This document shows positions 33,479-42,425 of a DNA stretch of 64,000 bases, piece by piece (positions within the stretch are counted from its first letter, which is position 1; each line of letters starts with the position of its first letter). Source of the DNA: Faecalibacterium prausnitzii (GTDB lineage: Bacteria; Bacillota; Clostridia; Oscillospirales; Ruminococcaceae); the NCBI RefSeq assembly GCF_019967995.1, contig NZ_CP065377.1, forward strand, positions 124,001 to 188,000, given 5' to 3'. The position numbers were made by a program, and so were the translations under genes. The notes under the pieces were generated by a model. It was not told the DNA's origin and searched no databases. It saw nothing but the letters and a program-made list of their open reading frames with translations.

Positions 33479-35446
33479 TTGATTTTTATCGGAGACTTGG
33501 AACCCTATCGCAAAGAAATTGCGGGAAAGCGAAAAAAACAGTATCAAAGGCTTCTTGAGCAGGCCGATCGCTATAAAACGATGGTCCTGCCTGAGGAACA
33601 TCCCAAAGAAAGCACAACTTATATGGGCATTGCGATCCCCAATCTGGCGCTGGCCTATTGCCTCAGCGGTGACGAGGAATATCTGCACCAGGCGAAGCGG
33701 TTTATCCGCACCGTACTCTCTTATGAAAAATGGGGCAACGCCCATTTGGTGAATGTTGATCTGTCTGCTTCCTGGATCCTGTTCGGGCTGTCACTTGGGT
33801 ACGACTGGCTCAAGCCCTGGCTCTCCCCTGAGGAGCAGTCGAAAATTTCGGCCAAAATCCGGCATCACGCACAGATCATGCTGGATTACCGGCGCGAGAC
33901 CCACGGCAAGGGTTGGTCCACCAACTTCTACCAGAACCATAACTGGATCAATATGACAGGTCTCGCCGCTGCGGGTTACGCCCTGCAAGGGGAAGATGAA
34001 GCCGCTGCACAGTACATTCAGGAGGCCAAAGAGGACTTTGCGCGGGTGTTCGCGCTGATGCCGGAGGACGGGTCGAACTATGAGGGCGCGACCTACTGGC
34101 GCTATGGCGGGATGTGGCTGTTTGTCTATGCCCATCTGCTGAAAGTACAGGAGAGCGTGGATTGGTTCCAGAAGAGCGAATATCTCAAAAATACCTTCTA
34201 CTACCGGCTTTATCAGTCCTGTGCGGACCTGAAACGCCAACTGAACTATGGGGACTGCCATGACCGGTACAGTTCTCATACAGCCTGTGTGTATTATAAG
34301 GTCGCCGCAGAATATGGCGATGGCTACGCACAAAAGTTGGGAAATCTGGTGGTCGATGAGTTTTTGATGGAGGAAGCCCAGAACAGCAAGGTGAAACCCG
34401 GGATTCTGCCGGAAGCGGTGTTCGAGTTCTTGTGGTATGCACCCGATGTACCGGAAAAAGATCTCTCCAACCTGCCGCTGGTGCGCTACTTCGATGATCT
34501 GGGTCTACTGACGGTTCGCAGCAGTTGGAAACGAGATGCCAAAGTCCTGACTATCAAGTGCAGTCCGCCGGGCGGTATCAAGCAGTGGAGAGAAGGCTGG
34601 AAGATTCGGAACGAAGAGGGGATCGAATTGTTCTCCCTGTCCCATCATCATCCGGATAACCTCTCCTACATCTTTACCCGCGGGAGCGATTATTTCACCT
34701 GTGAGGATGGATATAACCGCAACCTGATGCCGGACAACCACAATGTTCTGTTGGTGGATGGCCTTTACACCGATGCCGTAGATGTAAACGATGCGTATAT
34801 GAGCAGCGTCCGGCAGCGTCTGGTGGCGGGCGAGCCCTTCTGCCCCGAACAGTATGCAGGGCGGGTGACCAAATTCCAGACGGAGGGCAGCCTGGTGCTC
34901 TATCGCGGCGAGACGGCCGGCGTGTACCCCGCCAAACAGGAAATGCAGGAAGTCAGCCGGGCGCTGATCACCGACGGTCTGCGGTTCTGGGTGTTTGTAG
35001 ATCTGCTACGCAGCACACAGTCCCACACCTATTCTCTGATCTGCAATACGGACCGAAGGGCGCAGTTGGATGGGCAAACGGCCGTATACCCGCTGATGGG
35101 CGGAGAACTGTCTTACCAGGTCTATTCGGACCGGCCTGTCTGCCAAAAGCAGTATCAGCAGCAGGTGGAGAGCGTCATGACCACCCAGGAGCAGGACAAA
35201 AAATGCCGGACAGAGATCCAGACCCTGGCAACCTGCTCTTCTGCGCCGGAAAAAGAACAAGTCTTTTTTGAGTGCTTTACCTTCTCGGATGATCCTGTGA
35301 AAGTTCAGCACACGGGGCGGTCTCTTTTCCTGGAGTGCGGTGGTTGTTCCTATGAGGTAAAGGTTGGATACTGTGATTCCGCATCCAACACTACACCGAT
35401 CCAAGTGGTATGTCAATCCAAGACGAAACAGGAATATTCCTTGTAA
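33479..35446 (+). CDS. Heparinase II/III-like polysaccharide lyase (first)
   Basis: 655 residues with the heparinase II/III layout: an N-terminal alpha/alpha toroid, with QNHNWINMTGLAAAGYAL at about 150-170 (the Asn/His region), and a C-terminal beta-sandwich. The latter begins near LLTVRSSW and FSLSHHHPDNLSYI, a second catalytic-type His cluster. Enzymes of this clan cleave uronic-acid-containing chains by beta-elimination. The predicted start is TTG at 33479, 15 bp after the previous gene with GAGGCGAG upstream. No signal peptide, so it acts in the cytosol on imported oligosaccharides. The true substrate (alginate-, heparin- or other uronan-type) is not decided. Confidence 0.8.
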   Translation: MIFIGDLEPYRKEIAGKRKKQYQRLLEQADRYKTMVLPEEHPKESTTYMGIAIPNLALAYCLSGDEEYLHQAKRFIRTVLSYEKWGNAHLVNVDLSASWILFGLSLGYDWLKPWLSPEEQSKISAKIRHHAQIMLDYRRETHGKGWSTNFYQNHNWINMTGLAAAGYALQGEDEAAAQYIQEAKEDFARVFALMPEDGSNYEGATYWRYGGMWLFVYAHLLKVQESVDWFQKSEYLKNTFYYRLYQSCADLKRQLNYGDCHDRYSSHTACVYYKVAAEYGDGYAQKLGNLVVDEFLMEEAQNSKVKPGILPEAVFEFLWYAPDVPEKDLSNLPLVRYFDDLGLLTVRSSWKRDAKVLTIKCSPPGGIKQWREGWKIRNEEGIELFSLSHHHPDNLSYIFTRGSDYFTCEDGYNRNLMPDNHNVLLVDGLYTDAVDVNDAYMSSVRQRLVAGEPFCPEQYAGRVTKFQTEGSLVLYRGETAGVYPAKQEMQEVSRALITDGLRFWVFVDLLRSTQSHTYSLICNTDRRAQLDGQTAVYPLMGGELSYQVYSDRPVCQKQYQQQVESVMTTQEQDKKCRTEIQTLATCSSAPEKEQVFFECFTFSDDPVKVQHTGRSLFLECGGCSYEVKVGYCDSASNTTPIQVVCQSKTKQEYSL

Positions 35447-35478
35447 AAAGGGGTATCCATCACCATAGGAGGGCTTTT

Positions 35479-37365
35479 GTGAATTATGTAAACGATCGGT
35501 TTCAAGAGCTGATGGGGCTGGAGATGAACCAGAAGGCGCTTGAAGTCATGAAGAAAGATGTCGATGCATTTATGCCCGGCTTTTCCGATTCCCCGGAGAA
35601 GCTGAGCCGATGGGGTCACCATTACTTCTGCGACGACGATGGCGGCCGCCTGATCTTTGACCTGAACTCGCCGAAGGAACACCGCTGTGTTGTCTGTGGG
35701 AAAGTCTATCGGGACGAGACGCAGAACGGCGTTTGGATTACCTTCTATCGCAACCGGGCTGTTGTGATGACTCTGGTTTCTGCCCTGATCTACAAGGCCA
35801 CCGGCGAGACCAAGTACCGGGATTATGCGGTCCGGGTCATGGAGTTCTACGCAGAGCATTATCAGGAGTTCCAGCTGCACAACAAAGAAAATGTTCTCTG
35901 CGAAAGTTACGACAACATGGTGTGGGGCTGCGGTAAGATGATGCCCCAGGGTCTCAATGAGGCGATCGTAGCCATCCGGTTTATCCAGACCATCGAGATT
36001 CTGCGAGATGAGCTGGATTCGGCCTGGCTGGAGCGTATCCACCAGAAACTGTTCCGCGAGATGTTCCGCTTGATGGCTCCGCAGGCGGTTGCCATCCACA
36101 ACATCAGCTGCTGGTCGCTCTCTGCAATCGGTGTTATGGGCTTGGCCATGCACGATCAGGAAATGATCGACTACGCCTTCAAGAGCCAGTTCAATATGCA
36201 CGAGCAGCTGAAAAAGGGCGTCACCAAGGACGGCTTCTGGTACGAAGGGTCAATTCACTACAACTTCTTCCTCTTGGAGGGCGTTTCCTATCTGTTCCTG
36301 TTCAGCAAAATTTACGATTACGATTTTGGTCAGGAAAGCACCGCTATTTTGGAGCGGATGTTTGTGCAAGCGTACCAGTACGCTTTTGACAATCTCTATC
36401 TGCCGAATCCCAACGATGGCTGGCCGGATCTGAATCTGAAGACCTTCAGCTATGTTTATCATACGGCAGCCCGGGCCTTTGGCGAGTACAGCCCGGTAGG
36501 AAATATCCTCAAAATCATTGAGGCAGATCCCGCGCCGAGAACCACTTTGCCGCTGTCGGAGCCCTATTACTGCTGCGGAACCATCTGCCTGGAGCGGCTG
36601 CTGTTCAACATCGATTTCAATTATGCGGACTACAAGCCCGTTCCCCACAGCTCGACGACTTTCCCCACTTCCAACTTTGCTATGCTACGGAACGATTCCT
36701 GGAATGTGTTCTTGAAGTACGGCCTGAATGGGCGTTCTCATGCCCACCCGGACATCATGAACGTTGAGGTAATGTACAAAAAGCTTCGCCTGTCTCGGGA
36801 TCTGTCCAACGCGGGCTATCAGTCGCGGCTATGCAACGAGTGGCACCGTAAAACCTTGGCACACAACACAGTGTGCTGGAACGGAACCGACATTACCTCG
36901 GTCGAACCGGGCAAATGCCTGCTGTTTGAGAACGACCGGGTGCGCTGCAAGGCCGAGAACGTTTATGAGGGTATCGACTACACAAGAGAGCTGAAGATCA
37001 CCGAGAATTCCGTTCTGGATTACTTTCAGGTGGAGGGCAAAACCGGCGTTTACGATTATACCTTCCACTTTGAGCCGGGGATTGAGCTGTCCTGCGACCT
37101 GCCGACGGAAGCGGCGGACCTGGGCTTCTCGGAGAACGGCTATCAGCACGTTCTGGAAACCAAGAAAGTTAAAACAGATCAGAACGCTGTGGTTCTGCGG
37201 GCTCAGCTTGGGGCAGAGTCGATGCAGGTTCGGGTCGATCTCCAGGAAGGGCAGGAACTGTTCCTGCTGAAAACCAAGGACAACCCCGTGAATCGGATCC
37301 GGAATACGGTTTTGATCCGAAGTGTGGGGGACAAGGCTACCTATCAAATGCAGTTAACCGTTTAA
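35479..37365 (+). CDS. Heparinase II/III-like polysaccharide lyase (second)
   Basis: 628 residues from a GTG start at 35479, chosen because AGGAGGG lies 5 bases before it; the frame is open further upstream. A CVVCGK zinc-knuckle-like pair occurs near residue 68. The toroid holds AIHNISCWSLSAIGVMGLAM (about 205-225) and WYEGSIHYNFFLLEG (about 253-268), with the Tyr/His expected at the lyase active site. GRSHAHPDIMNVEV and WHRKTLAHNTVCWNG mark the C-terminal sandwich of the family. No signal peptide. It follows the first lyase by 32 bp and differs widely in sequence, so the two probably cut different linkages or chain ends. Confidence 0.82.
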   Translation: MNYVNDRFQELMGLEMNQKALEVMKKDVDAFMPGFSDSPEKLSRWGHHYFCDDDGGRLIFDLNSPKEHRCVVCGKVYRDETQNGVWITFYRNRAVVMTLVSALIYKATGETKYRDYAVRVMEFYAEHYQEFQLHNKENVLCESYDNMVWGCGKMMPQGLNEAIVAIRFIQTIEILRDELDSAWLERIHQKLFREMFRLMAPQAVAIHNISCWSLSAIGVMGLAMHDQEMIDYAFKSQFNMHEQLKKGVTKDGFWYEGSIHYNFFLLEGVSYLFLFSKIYDYDFGQESTAILERMFVQAYQYAFDNLYLPNPNDGWPDLNLKTFSYVYHTAARAFGEYSPVGNILKIIEADPAPRTTLPLSEPYYCCGTICLERLLFNIDFNYADYKPVPHSSTTFPTSNFAMLRNDSWNVFLKYGLNGRSHAHPDIMNVEVMYKKLRLSRDLSNAGYQSRLCNEWHRKTLAHNTVCWNGTDITSVEPGKCLLFENDRVRCKAENVYEGIDYTRELKITENSVLDYFQVEGKTGVYDYTFHFEPGIELSCDLPTEAADLGFSENGYQHVLETKKVKTDQNAVVLRAQLGAESMQVRVDLQEGQELFLLKTKDNPVNRIRNTVLIRSVGDKATYQMQLTV

Positions 37366-37403
37366 GGTTACAATAATTTTTTACTTATGATGGAGGTTTT
37401 ATT

Positions 37404-38138
37404 ATGAGAGCAGTTATTACTGGTGCAACCGGCGGCATTGGTGGCGCAACCGCAGAGGCACTGGGCCGGGCAGGATACGAGGTCATCATTACCGGCATCG
37501 ATCTGGAGGCAGGTAAAAAGGTGATCGATAAGCTGGAGAGCCAGGGCATCAAGGTCCACTTCTATGCCTGCGATGCTACCAACGAGGAGCAGGTGAACGA
37601 GACCTTCGCCAAGATCGGCGAGGAGTTTGGTTCTCTGGATCTGCTGGTCAACAACGTAGGCGGCCTGGGCGGCCGGCAGCGTGTGTCCGAGATGGAGACC
37701 GGCTTTATGCGGAAGGTCATGGCTCTGAACTTTGACAGCGTGTTCTTCAACACTCGGGCCGCCCTGCCCCTGCTGAAGAAGGGCAAGGACGCCTCGATTG
37801 TCAACTTCAGCACCATCGCCGTGACCAGTGGTGCCGGCATCGGCGCTTCCATCTATGCAGCTTCCAAGGGCGCTGTCCAGAGCTACACTCGTGCTCTGGC
37901 AAAGGATCTGGCCGAGTTCGGCATCCGCGCCAACATGGTCTCTCCCGGTACCATCGACACTGCCTTCCACGCTGCGACTGACCGCGCCCTGGTGGAGAGC
38001 TGGAAGGACAGCATCCTGATGAAGCGGCTGGGCGACCCCCGCGAAGTGGCGGATGTGATCGTCTTCCTGGCATCGGAGAAGGCTTCCTTTATCACTGGCG
38101 AAGTGATCCAGATCAACGGCGGCCAGGCATTCATCTAA
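37404..38138 (+). CDS. Short-chain dehydrogenase/reductase
   Basis: 244 residues. Classical SDR: VITGATGGIGGATA (cofactor Gly motif), LLVNNVGGLGG, catalytic Ser in NFSTIA, YAASK (Tyr and Lys), VSPGTIDTAF, and the C-terminal FITGEVIQINGG. In uronate lyase loci such enzymes reduce the 4-deoxy-L-erythro-5-hexoseulose uronate or related keto-sugar acids (DehR/KduD-type). That role fits the neighbours but is not proven by the sequence. AT-rich spacer and GGAGG precede the ATG. Confidence 0.9.
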   Translation: MRAVITGATGGIGGATAEALGRAGYEVIITGIDLEAGKKVIDKLESQGIKVHFYACDATNEEQVNETFAKIGEEFGSLDLLVNNVGGLGGRQRVSEMETGFMRKVMALNFDSVFFNTRAALPLLKKGKDASIVNFSTIAVTSGAGIGASIYAASKGAVQSYTRALAKDLAEFGIRANMVSPGTIDTAFHAATDRALVESWKDSILMKRLGDPREVADVIVFLASEKASFITGEVIQINGGQAFI

Positions 38139-38175
38139 GGCTTCAGGCTGAAAAACTAGAAACAGGGGGTTCCCT

Positions 38176-38496
38176 ATGGTATTGAAATATGAGGACATTC
38201 AGCCCACCTGCCCGGCTCCGGGGATCACCCGCCGGATCCTTGCCCATGGCGGCGGGATGATGGGGGTGGAAGCGAGCTTTCAGAAAGGTGCTGTGGGCGA
38301 AGCACATCGTCATCCCCATGAGCAGGTGAGTTATATTCTGTCCGGCTGCTTTGAATACGAAGTAGAAGGTCAGAAGTACATCCTGCACAAAGGCGACAGC
38401 TATTATGTTGCTCCCGATCTGCTTCACGGTGCAGTGGCCCTGGAAGAGGGCGTAATTCTGGACATCTTTACTCCGCAGCGGACGGATTTTCTCTAA
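38176..38496 (+). CDS. kdgF: KdgF-like cupin
   Basis: 106 residues forming a single cupin barrel: HRHPHEQVSYILSG supplies the first metal motif (two His and one Glu-like), and LHGAVALEEGVILDIFTPQR the second with its His. The pattern is that of KdgF, which linearises 4,5-unsaturated monouronates released by pectin or alginate lyases. Its presence right after two lyases and an SDR strongly supports a uronate pathway. It is the last gene of the cargo operon, 37 bp after the SDR. The symbol is assigned by motif and context. Confidence 0.8.
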   Translation: MVLKYEDIQPTCPAPGITRRILAHGGGMMGVEASFQKGAVGEAHRHPHEQVSYILSGCFEYEVEGQKYILHKGDSYYVAPDLLHGAVALEEGVILDIFTPQRTDFL

Positions 38497-38946
38497 ACCG
38501 CAGACACTAACAGCAGGGGGCTGGAGCGTGACGTTTACCCCATTGTGCAGTACGAGATCTTTTCCAGTGTTGGTGCGACTTGAGTTGAACTTGAAATAGC
38601 ACCTGGCTTCCTGGATTTCTTCTCAACACGCAGACACAAAACTCTAATTCTCTCCCAAACAAAATACGAGCATTATCACAAACACTTCTCCTTACATTTG
38701 CTTCTTCTCCCTGAAAAAGCCGGTACAGAAGCCCGTCGCCATCGACGCGGGTCTGTACCGGCTTTGTGTGTTTGGTGGAACTTTATAAAATAGCGTGAAG
38801 CCAGCCCCGTGCACCCCAAAAGGGCTCAGCGCAAGAGAGCCAGCCCCAAGTTCTGAAAAAGGTGGGAGGGTGGGTGTTCAGATGAAAAGACGCGGATTTT
38901 GCCAAAGCATAAACTCCCGGAACGGATGCAAAATGCAGGTTGATTT
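38497..38946. other. Intergenic stretch with the cargo operon terminator
   Basis: No gene is supported. At 38716-38765 there is a strong hairpin with T-rich flanks (see terminator). The rest shows only weak purine/pyrimidine bias and no repeat that I can identify. Confidence 0.5.
38716..38765 (+). terminator. Terminator of the uronate cargo operon
   Basis: Perfect 13-bp stem AAAGCCGGTACAG (38716-38728) with its complement 38753-38765, extended by CCCG/CGGG inside; 220 bp past the cupin gene. Confidence 0.8.
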
Positions 38947-39176
38947 TTATTTTTGGTACATAAGGTCGTAGGCTTCTTGATGATTTTCCAATACGGTTTC
39001 GATCCCCATTTCTTTCAGCTGCCGATAAAACTGGTCAAAGGTATCCAGGCTTTCTACGCCCATCACGTAGCGGTTGAATTGCTGGGTGACATAGGCAGAG
39101 ACTTCACGCATACAGGGATCAGCCCTCGTAGCCCATGGTAAACCTTTTCTGTTTTACGGCGGTAGTTCTGATTCAT
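38947..39176 (-). pseudogene. C-terminal remnant of an extracellular sugar-binding protein
   Basis: On the minus strand the frame ending at 38947 encodes about 60 residues with the C-terminal pattern of LplA-like solute-binding proteins: VTQQFNRYVMGVESLDTF, FYRQLKEMGIETVLE, and YQK at the stop. A separate 18-codon frame starts at 39176 behind AAAGGAG but stops early. The bulk of the gene is gone. It is not a fragment of the 702-residue binding protein, whose C-terminus differs. Confidence 0.6.
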
Positions 39177-39576
39177 TCTTCACAGCTCCTTTGCGCAAGA
39201 TACAACCATTTATCTTATTATAATAAATCTTTGCGCTGTTTTCAAGAGCAAATACAACAACTATTAGCGATGAAAAAATATACGGCTATATTTCAGTGTG
39301 AAGCCTGAATATAGCCGTATTTCTGCTTTATGGAAGATTTAATTGTTCTCCTCAAAGTTCTCGACCTGCTCCATGACTTTTTTGAAAACTTCGGGGCTGT
39401 ACTGTGTTCAGCTTTTCATTCGGACTGCGACCCAAAAGGAACGCATTGTTGTGGCAAGCAGTGCAGACGTATATACATCTGCTTATTTTGCGTTGCAAAA
39501 TGCTTGTTGGGGAGTGCCCCAAGCCCCTTTGATCTGCATTTTCCAATGCAGGCTGCGCATCCCTGCGGGACGCTTT
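39177..39576. other. Intergenic stretch with hairpin and a short decayed coding end
   Basis: A long hairpin ATACGGCTATAT/ATATAGCCGTAT (39280-39320) looks like a terminator. On the minus strand 39339-39404 gives a short open end (QYSPEVFKKVMEQVENFEE, then stop) preceded by a stop, probably the tail of a lost gene. Nothing else is supported. Confidence 0.45.
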
Positions 39577-40095
39577 TTACCCGGTGATGCTTTCCGGGTC
39601 ATTGAGAACTTGCATAAGGTGAGAAGCGGCTTCTGCCAGAGAAGCATACTTCATCTGTTCCGGGACAGGCGCATTCAGAAGCGAAATGCCCCATTCCTGC
39701 ATACATTTCGCAAGCTCCTTCTGCGCCAGCAGTGCAGCCTCCCGGCGCACTTCCGGGGAAGCGTCTGCATCCAGAACGTAGGCAGCATGAAATCCGCCGT
39801 TGCGGTCTTCCGTCAATTGCACCATAGAATTGTGGTCAATCCAGAAGTGGCAGAACCAGACCCTGCCGCCGATTTCTTCCATTCCGGAGCGCAGTTCTTC
39901 TTCATCGCTCCATTGCGGCACTTCGGAGAGAATACTCTGCAACTGCTCATACGCCTGCTGTTCAGCAGGGGTGACTTTCTTGCAGTGGTATTCCCGCTGA
40001 ATGGCGCGCTGCCAGTACAGCGCCAGCTTGCCCTGTTTTGCTCGCTCGATTGCATCCTGAACATCAGCTAAAATGTTGTACTGCGGTTCTCTCAT
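39577..40095 (-). CDS. Hypothetical protein, 172 residues
   Basis: Start ATG at 40095 (MREPQYN), with GGGGGTG upstream. The protein is mainly helical and acidic, with a Trp/His-rich middle (RVWFCHFWIDHNSMVQL) and a C-terminal segment that reads PVPEQMKYASLAEAASHLM. No signal peptide or membrane helix. I recognise no family. It lies at the right-hand edge of the rearranged cargo region and is the first complete gene beyond it, oriented with the conjugation genes. Confidence 0.7.
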   Translation of the reverse strand: MREPQYNILADVQDAIERAKQGKLALYWQRAIQREYHCKKVTPAEQQAYEQLQSILSEVPQWSDEEELRSGMEEIGGRVWFCHFWIDHNSMVQLTEDRNGGFHAAYVLDADASPEVRREAALLAQKELAKCMQEWGISLLNAPVPEQMKYASLAEAASHLMQVLNDPESITG

Positions 40096-40223
40096 TTTGG
40101 CACCCCCAAACAATCAACTCTTTAGGAAACAATGCATTCCATAAGAATGATTATAGTCGAAAGGAATGCAAAAGAAAAGCGCACCGGCTAAATTTCAGCC
40201 GATGCGCTTGCAAAGTTTGTGGT

Positions 40224-40562
40224 TTATTCCTCGTTTGTGAGGTAAGGGAGATTGCCGATATAGGTATCCAGCAGATCGAGCGCCGCTTTTTTCTGGACGG
40301 GGGTCAAATGTTCCAGCCGCTTGCGGATCTCGTCATCGGTCACATGGGATGCACTGGGGACCAGATCACACAACAATGTGTCTGCGGAAATATTCAGAGC
40401 ATTCAGAAGTTTAACAATAGTGGCAAGACCGGGTTCCTTTAAGCCACGCTCTACCATGCCGATATAGTTGGAGGAAAGCTCGGATTTTTCCGCAAGCTGT
40501 TCCAACGTCAACCCATGCTTTATACGCTGCTCCCGTAGTCGCTGTCCAAAAAGCTCTTTCAT
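40224..40562 (-). CDS. XRE-family transcriptional regulator
   Basis: 112 residues. A full helix-turn-helix domain occupies residues 4-62: LREQRIKHGLTLEQLAEKSELSSNYIGMVERG, then PGLATIVKLLNALNISAD. A shorter helical C-terminal region follows (LTPVQKKAALDLLDTYIGNL). The ATG at 40562 follows GATGAGG. Such regulators often control ICE transfer genes; it lies next to the relaxase gene with a terminator between, so it has its own promoter. Confidence 0.9.
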   Translation of the reverse strand: MKELFGQRLREQRIKHGLTLEQLAEKSELSSNYIGMVERGLKEPGLATIVKLLNALNISADTLLCDLVPSASHVTDDEIRKRLEHLTPVQKKAALDLLDTYIGNLPYLTNEE

Positions 40563-40676
40563 AGTGCAACCTCATCCTATCGTGTTCTTTACACTCTATA
40601 GGATACCTGCTGGTCGCACCAACATACACAATCCAAAGAGATAAACAATTCCGTTAAAGATTGAATCAACAAAAAA

Positions 40677-40718
40677 GATTGCCGGAAACCGACCACTCAC
40701 GGTCAGTTCCCGGCAATC
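40677..40718 (-). terminator. Terminator of the relaxase operon
   Basis: On the minus strand a 9-bp outer stem (40677-40685 with 40710-40718) and an inner ACTGACC/GGTCGGT-type stem are followed by TTTTTTG. Confidence 0.85.
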
Positions 40719-40723
40719 TGCTT

Positions 40724-42115
40724 TTATCGAGCCTGCTCGTTCTCCTGTGCTGGTTTTTCCTCCGCAAAAAATCGTTCCACATTTTTCTGTGCCCGAACCA
40801 GTTCCTGCATCTCGTTCCGTGCCTTGCGGTATTCCGGGTAGGCTGCTTTCTTTTTTGTCAGCAGCTCTGCGAACTCCGCATCCAACGCCTTGACCTTGGG
40901 CAATTTTTGCAGCCCGGCTTCGTCAAAGGCAGCTTTCGCCGCCTTGTGCAGAGCAATCTCCTCCCGGTGGGCTTCCAAAAACTTTTTGCTGTATCCCGAC
41001 TTACGGTAGGCATCATAGACCGGGCGGGTCTTGGCGTAGTTGATGATGTGGGTTTTCAGGACGGCAATCTCCGTCAACCTCGCTTCTGCCGCCTTGATGG
41101 AATCTCCCAAGGCATGATACCGTTCCGTTGCCGCCGCTGCACGTTCCCGCAGTTCCTCGGCGCTGCTGATTTTCTGCTCCTGCAAGAACAGCAGAGTCTT
41201 AGACATCTCTTTCAGGTTGAACTTCGTTGCCCACTTTTTGTAGCCGACGCTTTTGCCCTCGGCCATTTTTCTCTGAATGTCCACCAGCAACTGGAAGGGC
41301 TGTTCTTTGGGCGGCTTCTTCTGGTACGGCTGGTGTTTCGCCCTGCCCTCCAGCACCGCTTTAATCTCGTCCTCGCCATAGCCGATGCCCAGTGTGCGGA
41401 AACGGATAAAGCGTTTCTGCCGCACACCCTTCACCGCCGTGTGCTTGCCACGCTTCACCTCATAGCCCTGCTGCTCCAGCTTTTGCAGAAACGCTTCGTA
41501 ATCCTCCGGCTTTTCTGCAAGGATGGTGTCGATGATTCCGCACAGGCGGTCACGGTTGCTTTCTTTGGGCGGGTAGACGATGCGCTTCTGCCGCTCCCGG
41601 TAGGGCTTCTTTTCAATGACGGACAACTGGTGCTCTAAGCAAATCAGGTCACTCAACCGCTGCACTGCCAACGCCGAAAAGAAAAAATCCCGGAACTTTC
41701 TGGTGCTATCCATCGCTGTGGAGTTGAAGATCACATGGTTGTGGATATGCGCCCGGTCGGTGTGGGTGGCAACGATAAAGGCGTGTTTACCCTTCAAAAA
41801 TCGCTCGGCAAACTCGTAGCCGATGCGGTTGGCTTCCTCCGGCGTAACTTCTCCCGGCTTGAAGGATTGCCGCACCTGATAAGCAATCACATCGCTTTTC
41901 TGCCTGCGCCCGGTCATCAGTTCATACTGCCGCTTGGACAGCATAAATTCCTCGTCTGCGGTCAAATGGCTGCACTGGTAGCTGCTGACCAGCGCTCCCC
42001 TATTCGTTTTGTCAGGATTCTTCGCATAGTCCGTGCGGCTTTTCAGACAGGCCGCAACCGACTTGCCTTTGTTTTTGTGCAGCGCAATCAGCCGTGTTGC
42101 TGCCAGCATCATCAC
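40724..42115 (-). CDS. Relaxase (MOB_P-like, Tn1549 type)
   Basis: 463 residues. Relaxases nick oriT and stay bound to the transferred strand. The N-terminus has the relaxase signature: SYQCSHLTADEEF, then HTDRAHIHNHVIFN (about 112-125), the metal-binding His cluster. The nicking Tyr should lie near the start, in RTDY (residue about 29). The C-terminal half is a long, Lys/Glu-rich helical region (SAEELRERAAAATERYHALG). It is separated from the upstream gene by a terminator-like hairpin at 42135. oriT should be nearby but I cannot place it. Confidence 0.88.
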   Translation of the reverse strand: MMMLAATRLIALHKNKGKSVAACLKSRTDYAKNPDKTNRGALVSSYQCSHLTADEEFMLSKRQYELMTGRRQKSDVIAYQVRQSFKPGEVTPEEANRIGYEFAERFLKGKHAFIVATHTDRAHIHNHVIFNSTAMDSTRKFRDFFFSALAVQRLSDLICLEHQLSVIEKKPYRERQKRIVYPPKESNRDRLCGIIDTILAEKPEDYEAFLQKLEQQGYEVKRGKHTAVKGVRQKRFIRFRTLGIGYGEDEIKAVLEGRAKHQPYQKKPPKEQPFQLLVDIQRKMAEGKSVGYKKWATKFNLKEMSKTLLFLQEQKISSAEELRERAAAATERYHALGDSIKAAEARLTEIAVLKTHIINYAKTRPVYDAYRKSGYSKKFLEAHREEIALHKAAKAAFDEAGLQKLPKVKALDAEFAELLTKKKAAYPEYRKARNEMQELVRAQKNVERFFAEEKPAQENEQAR

Positions 42116-42134
42116 CCCCTATTGAAAAGAAAAA

Positions 42135-42154
42135 ATGCCGCACATCGGCGGCAT
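42135..42154 (-). terminator. Hairpin with T run upstream of the relaxase gene
   Basis: ATGCCGC pairs with GCGGCAT; on the minus strand TTTTTTC follows. It lies between the stop of the 85-residue protein and the relaxase start, so the relaxase may need its own promoter or read-through. Confidence 0.7.
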
Positions 42155-42159
42155 CGAGA

Positions 42160-42417
42160 TCATTTGGATAATTTTTCGTAATCGGCAGCACCTGCCAGAT
42201 ACATCGCCTTGTAACGGGCACATTCCAGCTCGTTGCAGATTCCATCTAAGACAAGGTATTGCTTCCATGCTTCTTGGCTGATGACGCTCTGCAGGGCTTT
42301 TTCAGCCGCTATTTTGGCTTTTTTCAGCCGCCGATAGTTTTCATTCTCACCCAGCATTTCAGAAAAAATCGTGCTGCTGTGCTCAGAATAGTATTCCTCT
42401 ATCTTCTGGTTTTCCAT
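42160..42417 (-). CDS. Small helical protein of the ICE mobilisation region
   Basis: 85 residues, start MENQKIEEYY at 42417 with GAGGGGTG upstream. The sequence is almost entirely helical and charged (YRRLKKAKIAAEKALQSV; CNELECARYKAMYLAG). Proteins of this size and pattern are common next to relaxases in Firmicute ICEs, but I know no function. It is followed by a terminator-like hairpin. Confidence 0.65.
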   Translation of the reverse strand: MENQKIEEYYSEHSSTIFSEMLGENENYRRLKKAKIAAEKALQSVISQEAWKQYLVLDGICNELECARYKAMYLAGAADYEKLSK

Positions 42418-42425
42418 AGCACCCC

